Below are positions 17,284-27,005 of a stretch of 64,000 nt of DNA, piece after piece (position 1 is the first letter of the stretch; every line of letters begins with the position of its first letter). Below the pieces are notes generated by a model. The model had not been told where the DNA came from. It saw only the letters and a list, made by a program, of their open reading frames with translations, and searched no databases. Source of the stretch: Bacillus sp. FJAT-29937 (GTDB taxonomy: Bacteria > Bacillota > Bacilli > Bacillales > Cytobacillaceae); the NCBI RefSeq assembly GCF_001509555.1, contig NZ_LMAS01000003.1, forward strand, positions 187,100 to 251,099, in the 5' to 3' direction. Both the position numbers and the translations under genes were made by a program.

Positions 17284-18315
17284 ATGAAAGCGAAAATTGC
17301 AATTAACGGTTTTGGAAGAATTGGACGAATGGTATTTAGAAAAGCCATTCTTGATGATAAACTTGATGTGGTTGCAGTAAATGCAAGCTACCCAGCTGAA
17401 ACATTGGCACATTTAATTAAGTATGACACAAATCACGGCCGATTTGAAGGGGAAGTTATTCCAGAAGACGGCGCTCTTATTGTAAACGGTAAGCGTGTAC
17501 AATTATTAAGCAATCGTAACCCGCAGGAACTGCCTTGGAAAGAATTAAATATTGATATTGTCATTGAAGCAACAGGTAAATTTAACTCTCGTGATAAAGC
17601 AGCTCTTCATTTAGAAGCTGGTGCTAAGAAGGTTATTTTAACAGCTCCAGGGAAAAACGAAGACGTGACAATCGTAATGGGTGTGAACGAAGAATCTTTA
17701 AACATTGCAGAGCATGATATTATTTCAAATGCATCTTGCACAACTAACTGCTTAGCACCGGTTGCGAAAGTACTTGACGAACAATTTGGCATTGAAAATG
17801 GATTAATGACTACTGTCCATGCTTATACGAACGACCAGAACAATATCGACAATCCGCATAAGGATTTACGCCGTGCACGTGCTTGTGCACAATCGATTAT
17901 TCCAACATCTACAGGTGCAGCTAAAGCGTTAACATTAGTGCTTCCACATCTAAAAGGCAAGCTTCATGGAATGGCATTACGTGTGCCGACACCAAATGTT
18001 TCTCTAGTTGACCTTGTTGTGGATCTTAAATCTGATGTAACGGTTGACCAAGTCAATGCAGCATTTGAACAAGCTTCCCAAGGCGCACTTAACGGAATTT
18101 TAGATATTACTGATGAGCCGTTAGTTTCAATCGACTTTAACACAAATCCGCATTCTGCTATCATTGATGGGTTATCTACAATGGTTATCGGAACGAATAA
18201 AGTAAAAGTTTTAGCATGGTATGACAATGAATGGGGCTACTCATGCCGAGTTGTCGACTTAACAAAATATGTTGCACAGGAGCTTCTTAAACCATCTGCA
18301 GTAAATGTAGGTTAA
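17284..18315 (+). CDS. gapB: NADP-type glyceraldehyde-3-phosphate dehydrogenase GapB
   Basis: 343 residues. Rossmann GFGRIGRMVFRK at 9-20, catalytic Cys152 (NASCTTNCLAP) and His179 (TVHAYTND). After the second strand the sequence is VNASYP, lacking the Asp32 that selects NAD in glycolytic GapA (VNDLTD type), which fits NADP use and a gluconeogenic role. It reduces 1,3-bisphosphoglycerate when cells grow on TCA intermediates. AAGGGG precedes ATG 17284. The CcpN-type boxes upstream are consistent with repression by glucose. Confidence 0.95.
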   Translation: MKAKIAINGFGRIGRMVFRKAILDDKLDVVAVNASYPAETLAHLIKYDTNHGRFEGEVIPEDGALIVNGKRVQLLSNRNPQELPWKELNIDIVIEATGKFNSRDKAALHLEAGAKKVILTAPGKNEDVTIVMGVNEESLNIAEHDIISNASCTTNCLAPVAKVLDEQFGIENGLMTTVHAYTNDQNNIDNPHKDLRRARACAQSIIPTSTGAAKALTLVLPHLKGKLHGMALRVPTPNVSLVDLVVDLKSDVTVDQVNAAFEQASQGALNGILDITDEPLVSIDFNTNPHSAIIDGLSTMVIGTNKVKVLAWYDNEWGYSCRVVDLTKYVAQELLKPSAVNVG

Positions 18316-18337
18316 AGAAATTCGTCTTGCAGCTTTA

Positions 18338-18373
18338 TTAGGCATGCCAATTTCGGTATGCCTAATTTATTTG
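18338..18373 (+). terminator. Terminator after gapB
   Basis: TTAGGCATGCC/GGTATGCCTAA stem (one G-U pair), 6-base loop, and TTTATTT tail. Confidence 0.7.
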
Positions 18374-18452
18374 CAAAATCGGATGTATCCTCTTAAGGAC
18401 CATATTATAAGAGAGGAAAAAGATAACCCTTTAACAAATTTATAGAACTGTA

Positions 18453-18481
18453 TTGCAAAAAGAAAATAAACAAAGTATACT
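18453..18481 (+). promoter_or_regulatory. speD promoter (sigma-A type)
   Basis: TTGCAA, 17-base spacer, TATACT. The predicted start near 18488 gives a leader of about 130 bases. Confidence 0.65.
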
Positions 18482-18550
18482 AGTCCTCGTGAACTTCTAT
18501 TATTTTGTTTATAGTGGCTACTTAAAGGGTTAGGACCTCTTTGGACTAAC

Positions 18551-18610
18551 TTTCCCCCGTGGTAGTTATCTGGAAATGTAGAATGTCATTATTATTGTTA
18601 AAGGGGGAAA
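18551..18610 (+). promoter_or_regulatory. Possible SD-sequestering leader structure of speD
   Basis: TTTCCCCC (18551-18558) is exactly complementary to GGGGGAAA (18603-18610), which holds the speD ribosome binding site. The pairing would occlude translation start. Whether it forms, and what would open it, is unknown. Confidence 0.4.
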
Positions 18611-18617
18611 TTTGAAT

Positions 18618-18998
18618 ATGGAAACGATGGGTCGTCACGTAATCTCAGAACTATGGGGATGCGATTTTGAAAAGTTAAATGATATGGATTTTATTGAGCG
18701 TACTTTTGTAGATGCAGCATTGAAATCAGGTGCTGAAATCCGAGAGGTGGCATTTCATAAGTTTGCACCACAGGGTGTGAGCGGAGTTGTTATCATCTCT
18801 GAATCGCATTTAACTATTCACAGCTTTCCTGAGCATGGTTATGCCAGTATTGATGTATATACGTGTGGTGATCTTGACCCTAGCATTGCTGCGAACTACA
18901 TTGCAGAGGCGTTAGGTGCAGAAACGTGTGAGAATATCGAAATTCCACGCGGGATGGGTCCAGTTCAAGTTAAACAAGCGCAAGCTAATGCTTTATAA
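18618..18998 (+). CDS. speD: S-adenosylmethionine decarboxylase proenzyme
   Basis: 126 residues, same length as B. subtilis SpeD. It decarboxylates S-adenosylmethionine to supply aminopropyl groups for spermidine. It cleaves itself to form a pyruvoyl group; the site is Glu62-Ser63 in [16 protein letters not shown], so the small alpha chain starts at Ser63. His68 and Cys83 are the conserved processing and catalytic residues. ATG 18618 ([14 protein letters not shown]) is preferred over TTG 18612, which would sit four bases from GGGGG. Confidence 0.95.
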   Translation: METMGRHVISELWGCDFEKLNDMDFIERTFVDAALKSGAEIREVAFHKFAPQGVSGVVIISESHLTIHSFPEHGYASIDVYTCGDLDPSIAANYIAEALGAETCENIEIPRGMGPVQVKQAQANAL

Positions 18999-19020
18999 TA
19001 ACAAAAAGGCATGAAAATCC

Positions 19021-19048
19021 AGAGGTGTATTTAATACACCTCTTTTTA
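19021..19048 (+). terminator. Terminator after speD
   Basis: AGAGGTGTAT/ATACACCTCT stem, short loop, T5 run. Confidence 0.92.
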
Positions 19049-19074
19049 TTTGCCCATTTTCTCACTCATTACTA

Positions 19075-19103
19075 TTGGGCTTTTATCTAAAAAATAGTAC
19101 AAT
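19075..19103 (+). promoter_or_regulatory. Putative nrdR promoter
   Basis: TTGGGC, 17-base spacer, TACAAT, about 45 bases before nrdR and after the speD terminator. Confidence 0.45.
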
Positions 19104-19149
19104 AAAAGTACCCGAGCATTTTGAATGAAAAGAATCCGGAGCTGATTGA

Positions 19150-19611
19150 ATGAAATGTCCTTCATGTCAAAATAACAATACACGTGTACTTGATTCTCGT
19201 CCTGTTGATGACTACCGTTCTATTCGGCGCAGACGGGAATGTGAAGCCTGCGGATATCGGTTCACGACCTTTGAGAAGGTTGAGGAAATTCCGCTTATTG
19301 TCGTCAAAAAAGAAGGAACAAGGGAAGAATTTAGCCGTGATAAAATATTACGAGGCCTTATTAAGGCTTGTGAAAAACGCCCTGTTGCCTTGAAAGAGCT
19401 GGAAGAAATTACTTCCAGTGTTGAAAAGGAACTCCGCAGTAATGGTGTCTCTGAAATTCAAAGTGAAGCTGTTGGTGAAATGGTAATGGACAGGCTGGCG
19501 AAAATCGATGATGTCGCTTATGTAAGATTTGCATCTGTTTATCGGCAGTTTAAAGATATCAATGTCTTTATTGATGAATTGAAAGAATTGATTAAGAAAG
19601 AAAAGGAATAA
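19150..19611 (+). CDS. nrdR: Transcriptional repressor NrdR
   Basis: 153 residues. N-terminal zinc ribbon with Cys3, Cys6, Cys31 and Cys34 (MKCPSC ... CEACG), then an ATP-cone domain at about 49-139 ([28 protein letters not shown] region). NrdR senses ATP/dATP and represses ribonucleotide reductase genes. It lies directly upstream of dnaB-dnaI as in B. subtilis (ytcG), linking dNTP supply to replication initiation. ATG 19150 follows CCGGAG. Confidence 0.96.
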   Translation: MKCPSCQNNNTRVLDSRPVDDYRSIRRRRECEACGYRFTTFEKVEEIPLIVVKKEGTREEFSRDKILRGLIKACEKRPVALKELEEITSSVEKELRSNGVSEIQSEAVGEMVMDRLAKIDDVAYVRFASVYRQFKDINVFIDELKELIKKEKE

Positions 19612-19627
19612 AAGGGACACGTTCTTT

Positions 19628-19655
19628 GAGCTAAAGGAATCTTTAGCTCTTTTTT
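19628..19655 (+). terminator. Terminator after nrdR
   Basis: Perfect GAGCTAAAG/CTTTAGCTC stem, 4-base loop, T6 run; 37 bases before dnaB, so dnaB may need its own promoter or readthrough. Confidence 0.85.
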
Positions 19656-19691
19656 GGTGAATGATTATTATTGTATTGAAAGGTTGATAAA

Positions 19692-21107
19692 ATGGTTCAG
19701 CATTGGCAGGAATTGGTTCCAATTGATCGATATGTAGTAGCTGCTAGCGGGCTTTTGCATGATTATGACCGAAAAGTGCTAACTTTATTGTATCAGCCCT
19801 TAATCGGATCTACTTGTTTTAGTTTATATATGACATTATGGTCGGAACTGGAAGAAAATAGATTATGGTCCAGCTCTAATTCACATCACAGTCTGATGAA
19901 TTTCATGGATTTAAGGTTAAATGAGATTTACAAAGCCCGTATAAAGCTAGAAGGAATTGGGCTTATGAAGGTTTATGAAAAAAAAGATGATGATGCGAGA
20001 TCCTTTATTTACGAATTGATCCCGCCTTTAACTCCTGAACAATTTTTTTTAGATGGAATGTTAAATATATATTTGTATAAAAAAATTGGTAAAAATCAAT
20101 ATTCGAGATTAAAACGGTTTTTTTCAGAAGATAAGGTGGATTCTAAGGGAAATTACTATGAAGTTACCAAGTCATTTCAGGATATTTTTATGACAAGTCA
20201 TATGGATTCTATTTCTTATGATTCAGAAGCTGAAGAGATGATGCAAGCTTCTGAAGGGAAAAGTTTTATCGGAAGAGATGAACAGGATCGTATACAAATC
20301 ATTCCTGATACATTTAATTTTAAGCTTCTTCAAGCTGGATTAAATGAGTCCCTGATTCCGAAAGAGGCTTTCACAAAAAAAGTTAAAAATGCGGTCAGCA
20401 ATCTTGCATTTTTGTATGGTATAGATGCAATCCAAATGAAAAACATTGTCATCAGCGCCATTACAGAAGATAATGAAATCAACATAGAAGAGTTGAGAAA
20501 GTCTGCTCGGGATTGGTACCAATTTCAACATCATGATCAGCTTCCATCATTAGTAGATCGAACACAGCCAATGGCGCAGCGGACGCAAATAAAGGAGCCC
20601 GAAACAAAAGAAGAGGAATTGCTTCGTGCTTTAGAAATTACTTCACCAAGGCAAGTGTTAACGGATCTTTCTGGAGGGGCGGAGCCTTCAAAAGGGGATC
20701 TGCAAATAATTGAAGGTGTTATGTTTAACCAAAAGCTTTCCCCAGGGGTTGTCAATGTACTGATTCAATATGTCATGTTGAAATCGGATATGAAAATGAC
20801 GAAAAGCTATGTTGAAAAAATCGCGAGCCACTGGGCAAGGAAGAAAATTCAGACGGCAAAAGCTGCGATGGATTTAGCTAAAAATGAGCATAAGCAATAT
20901 ATGGAGTGGGCAGATGGGAAGAAAAAATCAGCTAAATATACAGGAAAAAATAAACCGATTCGAACGGAATTGCTTCCTGACTGGTTTGACGAAATAAGTA
21001 CCCCTGCTCCAGATTCAACGAAGAAACAAGACGAAGATCTTGAACTGAAGAAGCGAGAACTAGAAGAAACTTTAAAGAAGCTGCGTTCAGGAAAAGAGGC
21101 TGACTAA
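19692..21107 (+). CDS. dnaB: DnaB, replication initiation and membrane attachment protein
   Basis: 471 residues. This is the Gram-positive DnaB (not the helicase): with DnaD and DnaI it loads the replicative helicase at oriC and restart sites and ties the origin to the membrane. Two DDBH-type domains are expected; the C-terminal one (about 325-420) holds the YVEKIASHWARKKI stretch, similar to the DnaD YxxxIxxxW motif. The acidic/basic tail (KKQDEDLELKKRELEETLKKL) is a short coiled coil. Its TAA overlaps the ATG of dnaI by one base. Confidence 0.93.
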   Translation: MVQHWQELVPIDRYVVAASGLLHDYDRKVLTLLYQPLIGSTCFSLYMTLWSELEENRLWSSSNSHHSLMNFMDLRLNEIYKARIKLEGIGLMKVYEKKDDDARSFIYELIPPLTPEQFFLDGMLNIYLYKKIGKNQYSRLKRFFSEDKVDSKGNYYEVTKSFQDIFMTSHMDSISYDSEAEEMMQASEGKSFIGRDEQDRIQIIPDTFNFKLLQAGLNESLIPKEAFTKKVKNAVSNLAFLYGIDAIQMKNIVISAITEDNEINIEELRKSARDWYQFQHHDQLPSLVDRTQPMAQRTQIKEPETKEEELLRALEITSPRQVLTDLSGGAEPSKGDLQIIEGVMFNQKLSPGVVNVLIQYVMLKSDMKMTKSYVEKIASHWARKKIQTAKAAMDLAKNEHKQYMEWADGKKKSAKYTGKNKPIRTELLPDWFDEISTPAPDSTKKQDEDLELKKRELEETLKKLRSGKEAD

Positions 21108-22036
21108 TGGAAAGAATTAATGATACATTAAAACGATTGGCTGGCAGAGAGGATTTTCAAAAAAGATATGAAATGCAGCGAAGGGAAACATTAAATAATC
21201 CAGACGTAAAGGCCTTTCTCAAAAGCCATCAAGATGAATTAACTGAGAGAATGATTGAAATAAGCATGGTAAAGCTTTATGAATACTCAAATCAGAGCAA
21301 GGAATGCAATAAATGTCCTAGCTTAGATGGATGTGTCAATTTCATGAAGGGCTACCATCCAAAGCTTGTCGTAGGAAGAGGAAGCATTGAATTACATTAC
21401 GACAAATGTCCTCGAAAGGTTATGGACGATGAGAAACGCAAAAATGAAAAATTAATTCAAAGCTTGCACGTACCAAGAGACATTCTTGAAGCTTCCTTTG
21501 ATTCCATTTATGCGGATGATGAAAGAATCGATGCTGTACAGAAGGCTGCTTCTTTTATTATGAATTATAAACCAGGCTCCAAACAGAAGGGATTATATTT
21601 TTATGGGAAATTTGGAGTTGGTAAATCCTATTTACTAGGTGTTATTGCGAATGAATTGGCAAAAAAAGAAGTTTCGTCCATGATCGTGTATGTCCCTGAA
21701 CTTTTGAGGGAACTAAAAAGCTCGATTGCTGATTCTACTCTTAATGAAAAGATTGAGACGATCAAAAAAGTGCCTGTCCTCATGTTTGATGACATTGGTG
21801 CGGAAACGATGTCCAGCTGGACGAGAGATGAGGTCATGGGACCGATCCTGCAATTTCGAATGCTCGAAAGCCTGCCGACTTTCTTTACTTCTAATTTTGA
21901 CTTTCAAGGTTTGGAGCATCATTTATCCTACAGCCAGCGAGGAGAAGAAGAGAAAATGAAAGCCCGGCGCATCATAGAGAGGATCAGATATTTAGCGGAA
22001 CCAGTCGTCGTGGAAGGACGGAACCGCAGAGTTTAG
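21107..22036 (+). CDS. dnaI: DnaI, helicase loader
   Basis: 309 residues. The N-terminal zinc-binding domain has Cys67, Cys70, Cys76 and Cys101 with nearby His84, and contacts the DnaC helicase. The C-terminal AAA+ domain has Walker A at 167-174 (GKFGVGKS) and Walker B (VLMFDDIGAE). It loads the replicative hexamer with DnaB and DnaD. One-base overlap with dnaB (TAATG) indicates coupled translation. Confidence 0.95.
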   Translation: MERINDTLKRLAGREDFQKRYEMQRRETLNNPDVKAFLKSHQDELTERMIEISMVKLYEYSNQSKECNKCPSLDGCVNFMKGYHPKLVVGRGSIELHYDKCPRKVMDDEKRKNEKLIQSLHVPRDILEASFDSIYADDERIDAVQKAASFIMNYKPGSKQKGLYFYGKFGVGKSYLLGVIANELAKKEVSSMIVYVPELLRELKSSIADSTLNEKIETIKKVPVLMFDDIGAETMSSWTRDEVMGPILQFRMLESLPTFFTSNFDFQGLEHHLSYSQRGEEEKMKARRIIERIRYLAEPVVVEGRNRRV

Positions 22037-22087
22037 ATGCTGATAAGGCGGAATAAGAGTTTTCGCCGGAAAACATTTTAATTATAA

Positions 22088-22127
22088 CGGAGCTGTCCTG
22101 ATTGTATCGGGATGGCTCTGTTTTTTT
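22088..22127 (+). terminator. Terminator after dnaI
   Basis: A 14-base stem with several G-U pairs (CGGAGCTGTCCTGA / TCGGGATGGCTCTG), 5-base loop, T7 run. Confidence 0.85.
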
Positions 22128-22241
22128 CCTAAGGTAAAATTATTATCCTCATCATACATATGAATTCTTTTCAGCACTTCTATTTTGTCCAAATTCCCCA
22201 TATACATTTAAAACAGAATACTATATAAAGGGGGGATTTGG

Positions 22242-23114
22242 TTGATCGAAATCACTTTCCAGAAGACCGAAGATGCTAAAAGTCTATTTAGATACTTACA
22301 ATATTATTTAGCTTCTTCCGCACTTTCCAATAAAAATATTCTTCAAATTGAAGATCACCATATAGTTCGAATCCATATCGAACCACAAATGAAAAAGGGT
22401 TTAGAAATGATCAAAGATGTTTTCTATAAGTTTATTACTAGTAAACAAGATAATTGGTTTCGTAGAATTATAGCTGAACATTATTACTATCAGGACGAGG
22501 AGGAACAGCAGCAAATTCTTGAAATCATTCATTCCATCCTCGAAGGAAATAGGAAGGACCTTTCCTCTTTTCTAAGTAATGTAGATATGGAGGGAAATAT
22601 TAAAAATACGATTAATGAAATCTTCCATGAGAATATTAACTTTTCCTTCGATTCCTTTGTGAAATTTAGGTTACGGCCAATAATGGATCAGATGGCCAAA
22701 TATGTAGAAATTTCAATAGATGAATATAAAATGGAGCAAGAGTACCAAATGTTTATTCAAACTTTAAGGGATTTCTTAACAGGGAGAGAAGCGAAGCTAG
22801 ACTACATTCATTTACTTATTGATGATGGCATTCATTTTTTTAATGAAAACTATGAAGAAATGAAACGAACGGATTTAGCACATATGATCGACAGAAGACT
22901 TTTAATCAATCACCCGGTTTATGTGGATTCCGTTACGATTGCCCCATTGCTCTCTATTGCACCTGCCATTATTTATCTTTATACCGAGGATAAGGAGCAG
23001 GCGCTCGTGAGAACAATTCAAAATATTTTTGAGGAAAGACTCGTGATTAGCTCAACTAGTGAATTTTATAAAAATAAAAATAGGCAAACGTATACAGTTG
23101 ATGAAAAAATATAA
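22242..23114 (+). CDS. ytxC: YtxC, sporulation protein
   Basis: 290 residues, YtxC-like family, restricted to spore formers. No catalytic motif or membrane helix is apparent. The protein is rich in charged, amphipathic segments, with a conserved-looking IRPIMDQM-type stretch (FVKFRLRPIMDQMAKY) near residue 145. It starts at TTG 22242 (MIEITFQ) after AAAGGGGGGA. Lies between dnaI and thrS as in B. subtilis. Molecular function unknown. Confidence 0.85.
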   Translation: MIEITFQKTEDAKSLFRYLQYYLASSALSNKNILQIEDHHIVRIHIEPQMKKGLEMIKDVFYKFITSKQDNWFRRIIAEHYYYQDEEEQQQILEIIHSILEGNRKDLSSFLSNVDMEGNIKNTINEIFHENINFSFDSFVKFRLRPIMDQMAKYVEISIDEYKMEQEYQMFIQTLRDFLTGREAKLDYIHLLIDDGIHFFNENYEEMKRTDLAHMIDRRLLINHPVYVDSVTIAPLLSIAPAIIYLYTEDKEQALVRTIQNIFEERLVISSTSEFYKNKNRQTYTVDEKI

Positions 23115-23122
23115 AGGTGCCC

Positions 23123-23151
23123 TTGATTTTCCTGAAATAACAAACTATAAT
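23123..23151 (+). promoter_or_regulatory. thrS promoter
   Basis: TTGATT, 17-base spacer, perfect TATAAT; predicted start near 23158, ahead of the T-box leader. Confidence 0.75.
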
Positions 23152-23157
23152 ACGTAC

Positions 23158-23424
23158 ATAATATGAAATGCAATAAGTATAAGTTATGATAAGGACATGG
23201 GTATTCGTTTACGGTTTCAAGAGAGGGAAGGCAAGGCTGGAACCTTCCTAACACGAATTGAATGCTTACCACCTTTGAACTTCAGCTCGGAAATGGGCTG
23301 ACGGTGACAAGCCGTTAAATTGCTACAAGTCATTTTACGCATATTTCTGTGAAATGAGAAGTAGGGTGGAACCACGTGTTAATAACAACTCGTCCCTTTT
23401 TTAGGGACGGGTTTTTTTATTTTT
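23158..23424 (+). promoter_or_regulatory. T-box leader of thrS (threonine)
   Basis: The hallmark T-box sequence AGGGTGGAACCACG is at 23363-23376. It is followed by a strong terminator (CGTCCCT/AGGGACG, T7 tract; about 23390-23418). A candidate specifier ACC (threonine) followed by A is at 23268-23270, the expected distance from the start. Uncharged tRNA-Thr would favour the antiterminator and readthrough into thrS. T-box identity is firm; the specifier position is inferred. Confidence 0.93.
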
Positions 23425-23445
23425 ATCCAAATAGGAGGATTTACA

Positions 23446-25377
23446 ATGTCAGATTTAATTAATGTATCGTTTCCAGATGGGGCTGTAAAGGAGTTTCCGA
23501 AAGGGACGACAACAGAAGATATCGCTGCTTCTATCAGTCCTGGACTTAAGAAGAAGGCGATCGCAGGAAAATTCAATGGGGAAATGTTCGACCTGCGCCG
23601 TCCGATCGAGGAGGATGGAGCAGTCGAAATCGTAACTCAGGATAGTGCAGAGGCATTAGAAGTTCTTCGCCACAGTTCTGCTCACTTAATGGCACAAGCG
23701 ATTAAGCGTTTATATAAAAATGTTAAGCTTGGTGTAGGTCCAGTTATCGAAGGCGGGTTCTACTACGATATCGATATGGAGCAATCCTTGACTCCAGAAG
23801 ATCTTCCGCTAATCGAAAAAGAAATGAAAAAAATCATCAATGAAAACATTGATATCGTTCGCAAGGAAGTCAGCCGAGATGAAGCTGTTCAATTGTTTAA
23901 GGAAATTGATGATGAATATAAATTGGAACTGATTGAAGCGATTCCAGCGGATGAGACAGTAACACTTTATGAGCAAGGAGAGTTTGTTGACCTATGCCGA
24001 GGCGTTCACGTGCCATCTACTGGCAAGCTTAAGGAAATTAAGCTGCTCAGCATTGCTGGTGCTTACTGGCGCGGAAACAGCGACAATAAAATGCTTCAGC
24101 GAATTTACGGTACAGCATTCTTTAAAAAAGAAGATTTAGCTGAGCATTTGCGCTTACTTGAAGAAGCAAAAGAACGTGATCACCGTAAGATCGGGAAAGA
24201 ATTAAACCTTTTCACAAACTCTCAAAAAGTGGGACAAGGCCTGCCGCTATGGCTTCCAAAAGGAGCAACCATTCGCCGCATCGTTGAGCGCTATATTGTT
24301 GATAAGGAAGTGCGTTTAGGCTATGACCATGTGTATACACCAGTGATGGGAAGCGTAGAGCTATACAAAACGTCTGGCCACTGGGATCATTACCAAGAGG
24401 ATATGTTCCCTGTCATGGAAATGGATAATGAGCAGCTTGTTCTTCGTCCGATGAACTGCCCGCACCACATGATGATTTACAAAAATGGCATTCACAGCTA
24501 TCGTGAGCTTCCAATCCGTATTGCTGAGCTTGGAACGATGCATCGCTACGAAATGTCAGGTGCCTTATCTGGTCTTCAGCGTGTACGTGGAATGACTCTG
24601 AATGATGCTCATATCTTTGTCCGTCCCGACCAAATTAAAGAAGAATTTAAGCGTGTTGTCCAATTGGTGCTTGATGTGTATAAAGATTTTGGCATTGAGG
24701 ATTATTCATTCCGTCTGTCTTATCGCGACCCGCAAGACACAGAGAAGTATTTTGATGATGACCAAATGTGGGAAAAGGCTCAAGCGATGCTGAAAGAAGC
24801 AATGGATGAAATCGGTCTTGATTATTTTGAGGCGGATGGAGAAGCTGCTTTCTACGGTCCAAAATTAGATGTTCAAGTGAAAACTGCCTTAGGCAAGGAG
24901 GAGACATTATCAACCGTTCAATTAGACTTCTTATTGCCTGAGCGTTTTGATTTATCTTATATCGGAGAAGACGGCAAACATCATCGTCCAGTCGTTATTC
25001 ACCGTGGCGTTGTGTCAACAATGGAGCGCTTTGTTGCCTTCTTAATTGAAGAGTATAAAGGAGCATTCCCAACATGGCTTGCACCTGTTCAAGTTCAAGT
25101 CATCCCTGTTTCGCCAGACGTTCACTACGACTATGCAAAGGAAGTACTTGAACAACTGAAAGCTGAAGGGTTCCGTGTCGAGCTTGATGACCGAAACGAG
25201 AAAATTGGCTACAAAATCCGTGAAGCCCAAATGCAAAAAACTCCGTATATGCTAGTAGTCGGCGATAATGAAGTTGCTGAAAAAGCAGTCAATGTCCGAA
25301 AATATGGAGAGCAGAAATCTGAAACAGTTCCATTTACAGATTTTATTGCTGGATTGAAGGAAGAAGTTAAACGATAA
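23446..25377 (+). CDS. thrS: Threonyl-tRNA synthetase
   Basis: 643 residues, same length as B. subtilis ThrS. TGS domain about 1-64, second additional/editing domain about 65-240 with [10 protein letters not shown] (HxxxH type), class II catalytic core about 245-535 with motif 2 ([20 protein letters not shown] region), zinc ligands in RPMNCPHHM, and anticodon-binding domain about 540-643. It charges tRNA-Thr. GGAGGA precedes ATG 23446; control is through the T-box. Confidence 0.97.
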   Translation: MSDLINVSFPDGAVKEFPKGTTTEDIAASISPGLKKKAIAGKFNGEMFDLRRPIEEDGAVEIVTQDSAEALEVLRHSSAHLMAQAIKRLYKNVKLGVGPVIEGGFYYDIDMEQSLTPEDLPLIEKEMKKIINENIDIVRKEVSRDEAVQLFKEIDDEYKLELIEAIPADETVTLYEQGEFVDLCRGVHVPSTGKLKEIKLLSIAGAYWRGNSDNKMLQRIYGTAFFKKEDLAEHLRLLEEAKERDHRKIGKELNLFTNSQKVGQGLPLWLPKGATIRRIVERYIVDKEVRLGYDHVYTPVMGSVELYKTSGHWDHYQEDMFPVMEMDNEQLVLRPMNCPHHMMIYKNGIHSYRELPIRIAELGTMHRYEMSGALSGLQRVRGMTLNDAHIFVRPDQIKEEFKRVVQLVLDVYKDFGIEDYSFRLSYRDPQDTEKYFDDDQMWEKAQAMLKEAMDEIGLDYFEADGEAAFYGPKLDVQVKTALGKEETLSTVQLDFLLPERFDLSYIGEDGKHHRPVVIHRGVVSTMERFVAFLIEEYKGAFPTWLAPVQVQVIPVSPDVHYDYAKEVLEQLKAEGFRVELDDRNEKIGYKIREAQMQKTPYMLVVGDNEVAEKAVNVRKYGEQKSETVPFTDFIAGLKEEVKR

Positions 25378-25511
25378 TTGGGTTATATCAGCGACATTCT
25401 AAAGCTCTAAAAATTGAGATGCTCTGCTCATTTATTGGAAAATCACAAAAATGTATTGCATGTTTCGGATACTTTTGTTACAATTTTCTTCGTTGCAACT
25501 GAAATGAACGT

Positions 25512-25541
25512 TTGACATGAAAACATCTTTTGTGATATAGT
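25512..25541 (+). promoter_or_regulatory. infC operon promoter
   Basis: Consensus TTGACA, 18-base spacer, TATAGT; predicted start near 25548, just before the L20 leader. Confidence 0.7.
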
Positions 25542-25547
25542 TGCTAA

Positions 25548-25692
25548 GGTAAATTGAATACAATTTGAGGAAAAGAAGAAGCACCCGCTTCTCACCTGAT
25601 TGACGCAAAGAGCAGTTGGCAGGTTTTACGTAAACATTGTTGTTTAAATTTTGTACGTAAAGTGTGGGTGTTGTCATCCACACTTTTTTTAT
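25548..25692 (+). promoter_or_regulatory. L20 leader of infC-rpmI-rplT
   Basis: The block GAAGAAGCACCCGCTTCTC at about 25575-25593 and the following region match the autoregulatory leader known for Bacillus infC-rpmI-rplT. The terminator is AGTGTGG-TG/CA-CCACACT with T7 at 25660-25691. Ribosomal protein L20 binding favours termination, so excess L20 lowers its own operon. The 457-base gap before infC is filled by the promoter, this leader and a further ~140-base untranslated region with no other feature I recognise. Confidence 0.88.
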
Positions 25693-25834
25693 TGGATTTA
25701 AACAGATCTGCGTCTCTTTGGAACAGATATGTTATGTATTCTTGCGAATGTAGCTTTCGTCCGGTGCAATAGGCGTCTAATGCCTTCTTGACCCAAATGT
25801 TGTGTTCGCATATTAACCTTGGAGGTGTCTAACT

Positions 25835-26350
25835 ATTAGCAAAGATATGTTGTTAAACGAGGGCATTCGTGCCCGTGAAGTTCGTCTTATTGACCAAAAC
25901 GGCGAGCAATTAGGAATCAAGTCAAAAATCGAAGCACTTGAAATTGCTGCACGAGTGAATCTTGATGTTGTTCTTGTTGCACCGAATGCAAAACCTCCTG
26001 TAGCCCGTATCATGGACTATGGAAAGTTCAAGTTCGAGCAGCAGAAGAAAGATAAAGAAGCTCGCAAAAATCAAAAGATTATCAGTGTTAAAGAAGTTCG
26101 TCTAAGCCCAACAATTGATGAGCATGATTTTAATACAAAGCTTCGCAATGCAATTAAATTCCTTGAAAAAGGCGATAAAGTTAAAGCATCGATTCGATTT
26201 AAAGGACGTGCCATTACCCATAAGGAAATTGGTCATCGTGTATTAGTTCGCTTTGCTGAGGCTTGCACAGAAGTAGCTACTGTAGAATCACATCCGAAAA
26301 TGGATGGCCGCAGTATGTTCATGATGCTAGCACCTAAAAACGAAAAGTAA
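25835..26350 (+). CDS. infC: Translation initiation factor IF-3
   Basis: 171 residues from an ATT start at 25835. GGAGGT lies eight bases upstream and the product begins (M)[18 protein letters not shown], as in other Bacillus IF-3. The ATG at 25847 lies 12 bases further on, too far from the ribosome site. AUU start codons are a conserved trait of infC, used for autocontrol because IF-3 itself discriminates against them. N domain about 1-75, linker, C domain about 85-171 ([25 protein letters not shown]). First gene of the operon with rpmI and rplT. Confidence 0.95.
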   Translation: MSKDMLLNEGIRAREVRLIDQNGEQLGIKSKIEALEIAARVNLDVVLVAPNAKPPVARIMDYGKFKFEQQKKDKEARKNQKIISVKEVRLSPTIDEHDFNTKLRNAIKFLEKGDKVKASIRFKGRAITHKEIGHRVLVRFAEACTEVATVESHPKMDGRSMFMMLAPKNEK

Positions 26351-26365
26351 GAGGAGGAATTCCAA

Positions 26366-26566
26366 ATGCCAAAAATGAAAACTCACCGCGGCGCTGCTAA
26401 GCGTTTCAAAAGAACAGGATCTGGAAAACTTAAGCGTCACCACGCTTACACAAGCCACTTGTTCGCTAATAAATCTCAAAAACAAAAGCGTAAGCTTCGC
26501 AAAGGAACTCTTGTTTCTTCAGGCGATTACAAACGCATCCGTTTCTTATTAGTAAATCTTAAGTAA
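26366..26566 (+). CDS. rpmI: 50S ribosomal protein L35
   Basis: 66 residues, highly basic; [20 protein letters not shown] is the family signature. A component of the large ribosomal subunit. It begins 15 bases after infC with GAGGAGG, and is followed by rplT, the usual operon. Confidence 0.98.
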   Translation: MPKMKTHRGAAKRFKRTGSGKLKRHHAYTSHLFANKSQKQKRKLRKGTLVSSGDYKRIRFLLVNLK

Positions 26567-26591
26567 TATCCGATATTAGGAGGGAAATCAT

Positions 26592-26951
26592 ATGCCACGT
26601 GTAAAAGGCGGTACAGTTACTCGCAAACGTCGTAAAAAGGTTCTTAAATTAGCTAAAGGTTATTTCGGTTCAAAACATACATTATATAAAGTTGCTAACC
26701 AACAAGTAATGAAATCTTTAATGTATGCTTACCGTGATCGTCGCAACAAAAAGCGCGATTTCCGCAAACTATGGGTTACTCGTATTAACGCAGCAGCTCG
26801 CATGAACGGTCTTTCTTACAGCCGTTTAATGCACGGTTTAAAGCTTGCTGGCATCGAAGTAAACCGCAAAATGCTTGCTGAATTAGCAATCGCTGACGAA
26901 AAAGCGTTCACTGAATTAGCAACAGTTGCAAAACAAAACTTAAGCAAGTAA
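26592..26951 (+). CDS. rplT: 50S ribosomal protein L20
   Basis: 119 residues, typical length. [16 protein letters not shown] start and [17 protein letters not shown] core are diagnostic. L20 is an early assembly protein of the 50S subunit and, in Bacillus, the repressor that acts on the leader at 25548-25692. Last gene of the operon. Confidence 0.98.
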   Translation: MPRVKGGTVTRKRRKKVLKLAKGYFGSKHTLYKVANQQVMKSLMYAYRDRRNKKRDFRKLWVTRINAAARMNGLSYSRLMHGLKLAGIEVNRKMLAELAIADEKAFTELATVAKQNLSK

Positions 26952-26957
26952 TATATC

Positions 26958-26986
26958 AGCCATTCTCGATTAGAGGATGGCTTTTC
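26958..26986 (+). terminator. Terminator after rplT
   Basis: AGCCATTCTC/GAGGATGGCT stem (one G-U pair), 5-base loop, TTTT tail. ysdA follows within 20 bases. Confidence 0.75.
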
Positions 26987-27005
26987 TATTGTGGAGGTAT
27001 AAATC

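Noticed and set aside
19184..19393. 69-residue frame within nrdR
   Set aside because: Out-of-frame shadow of nrdR, no ribosome site.
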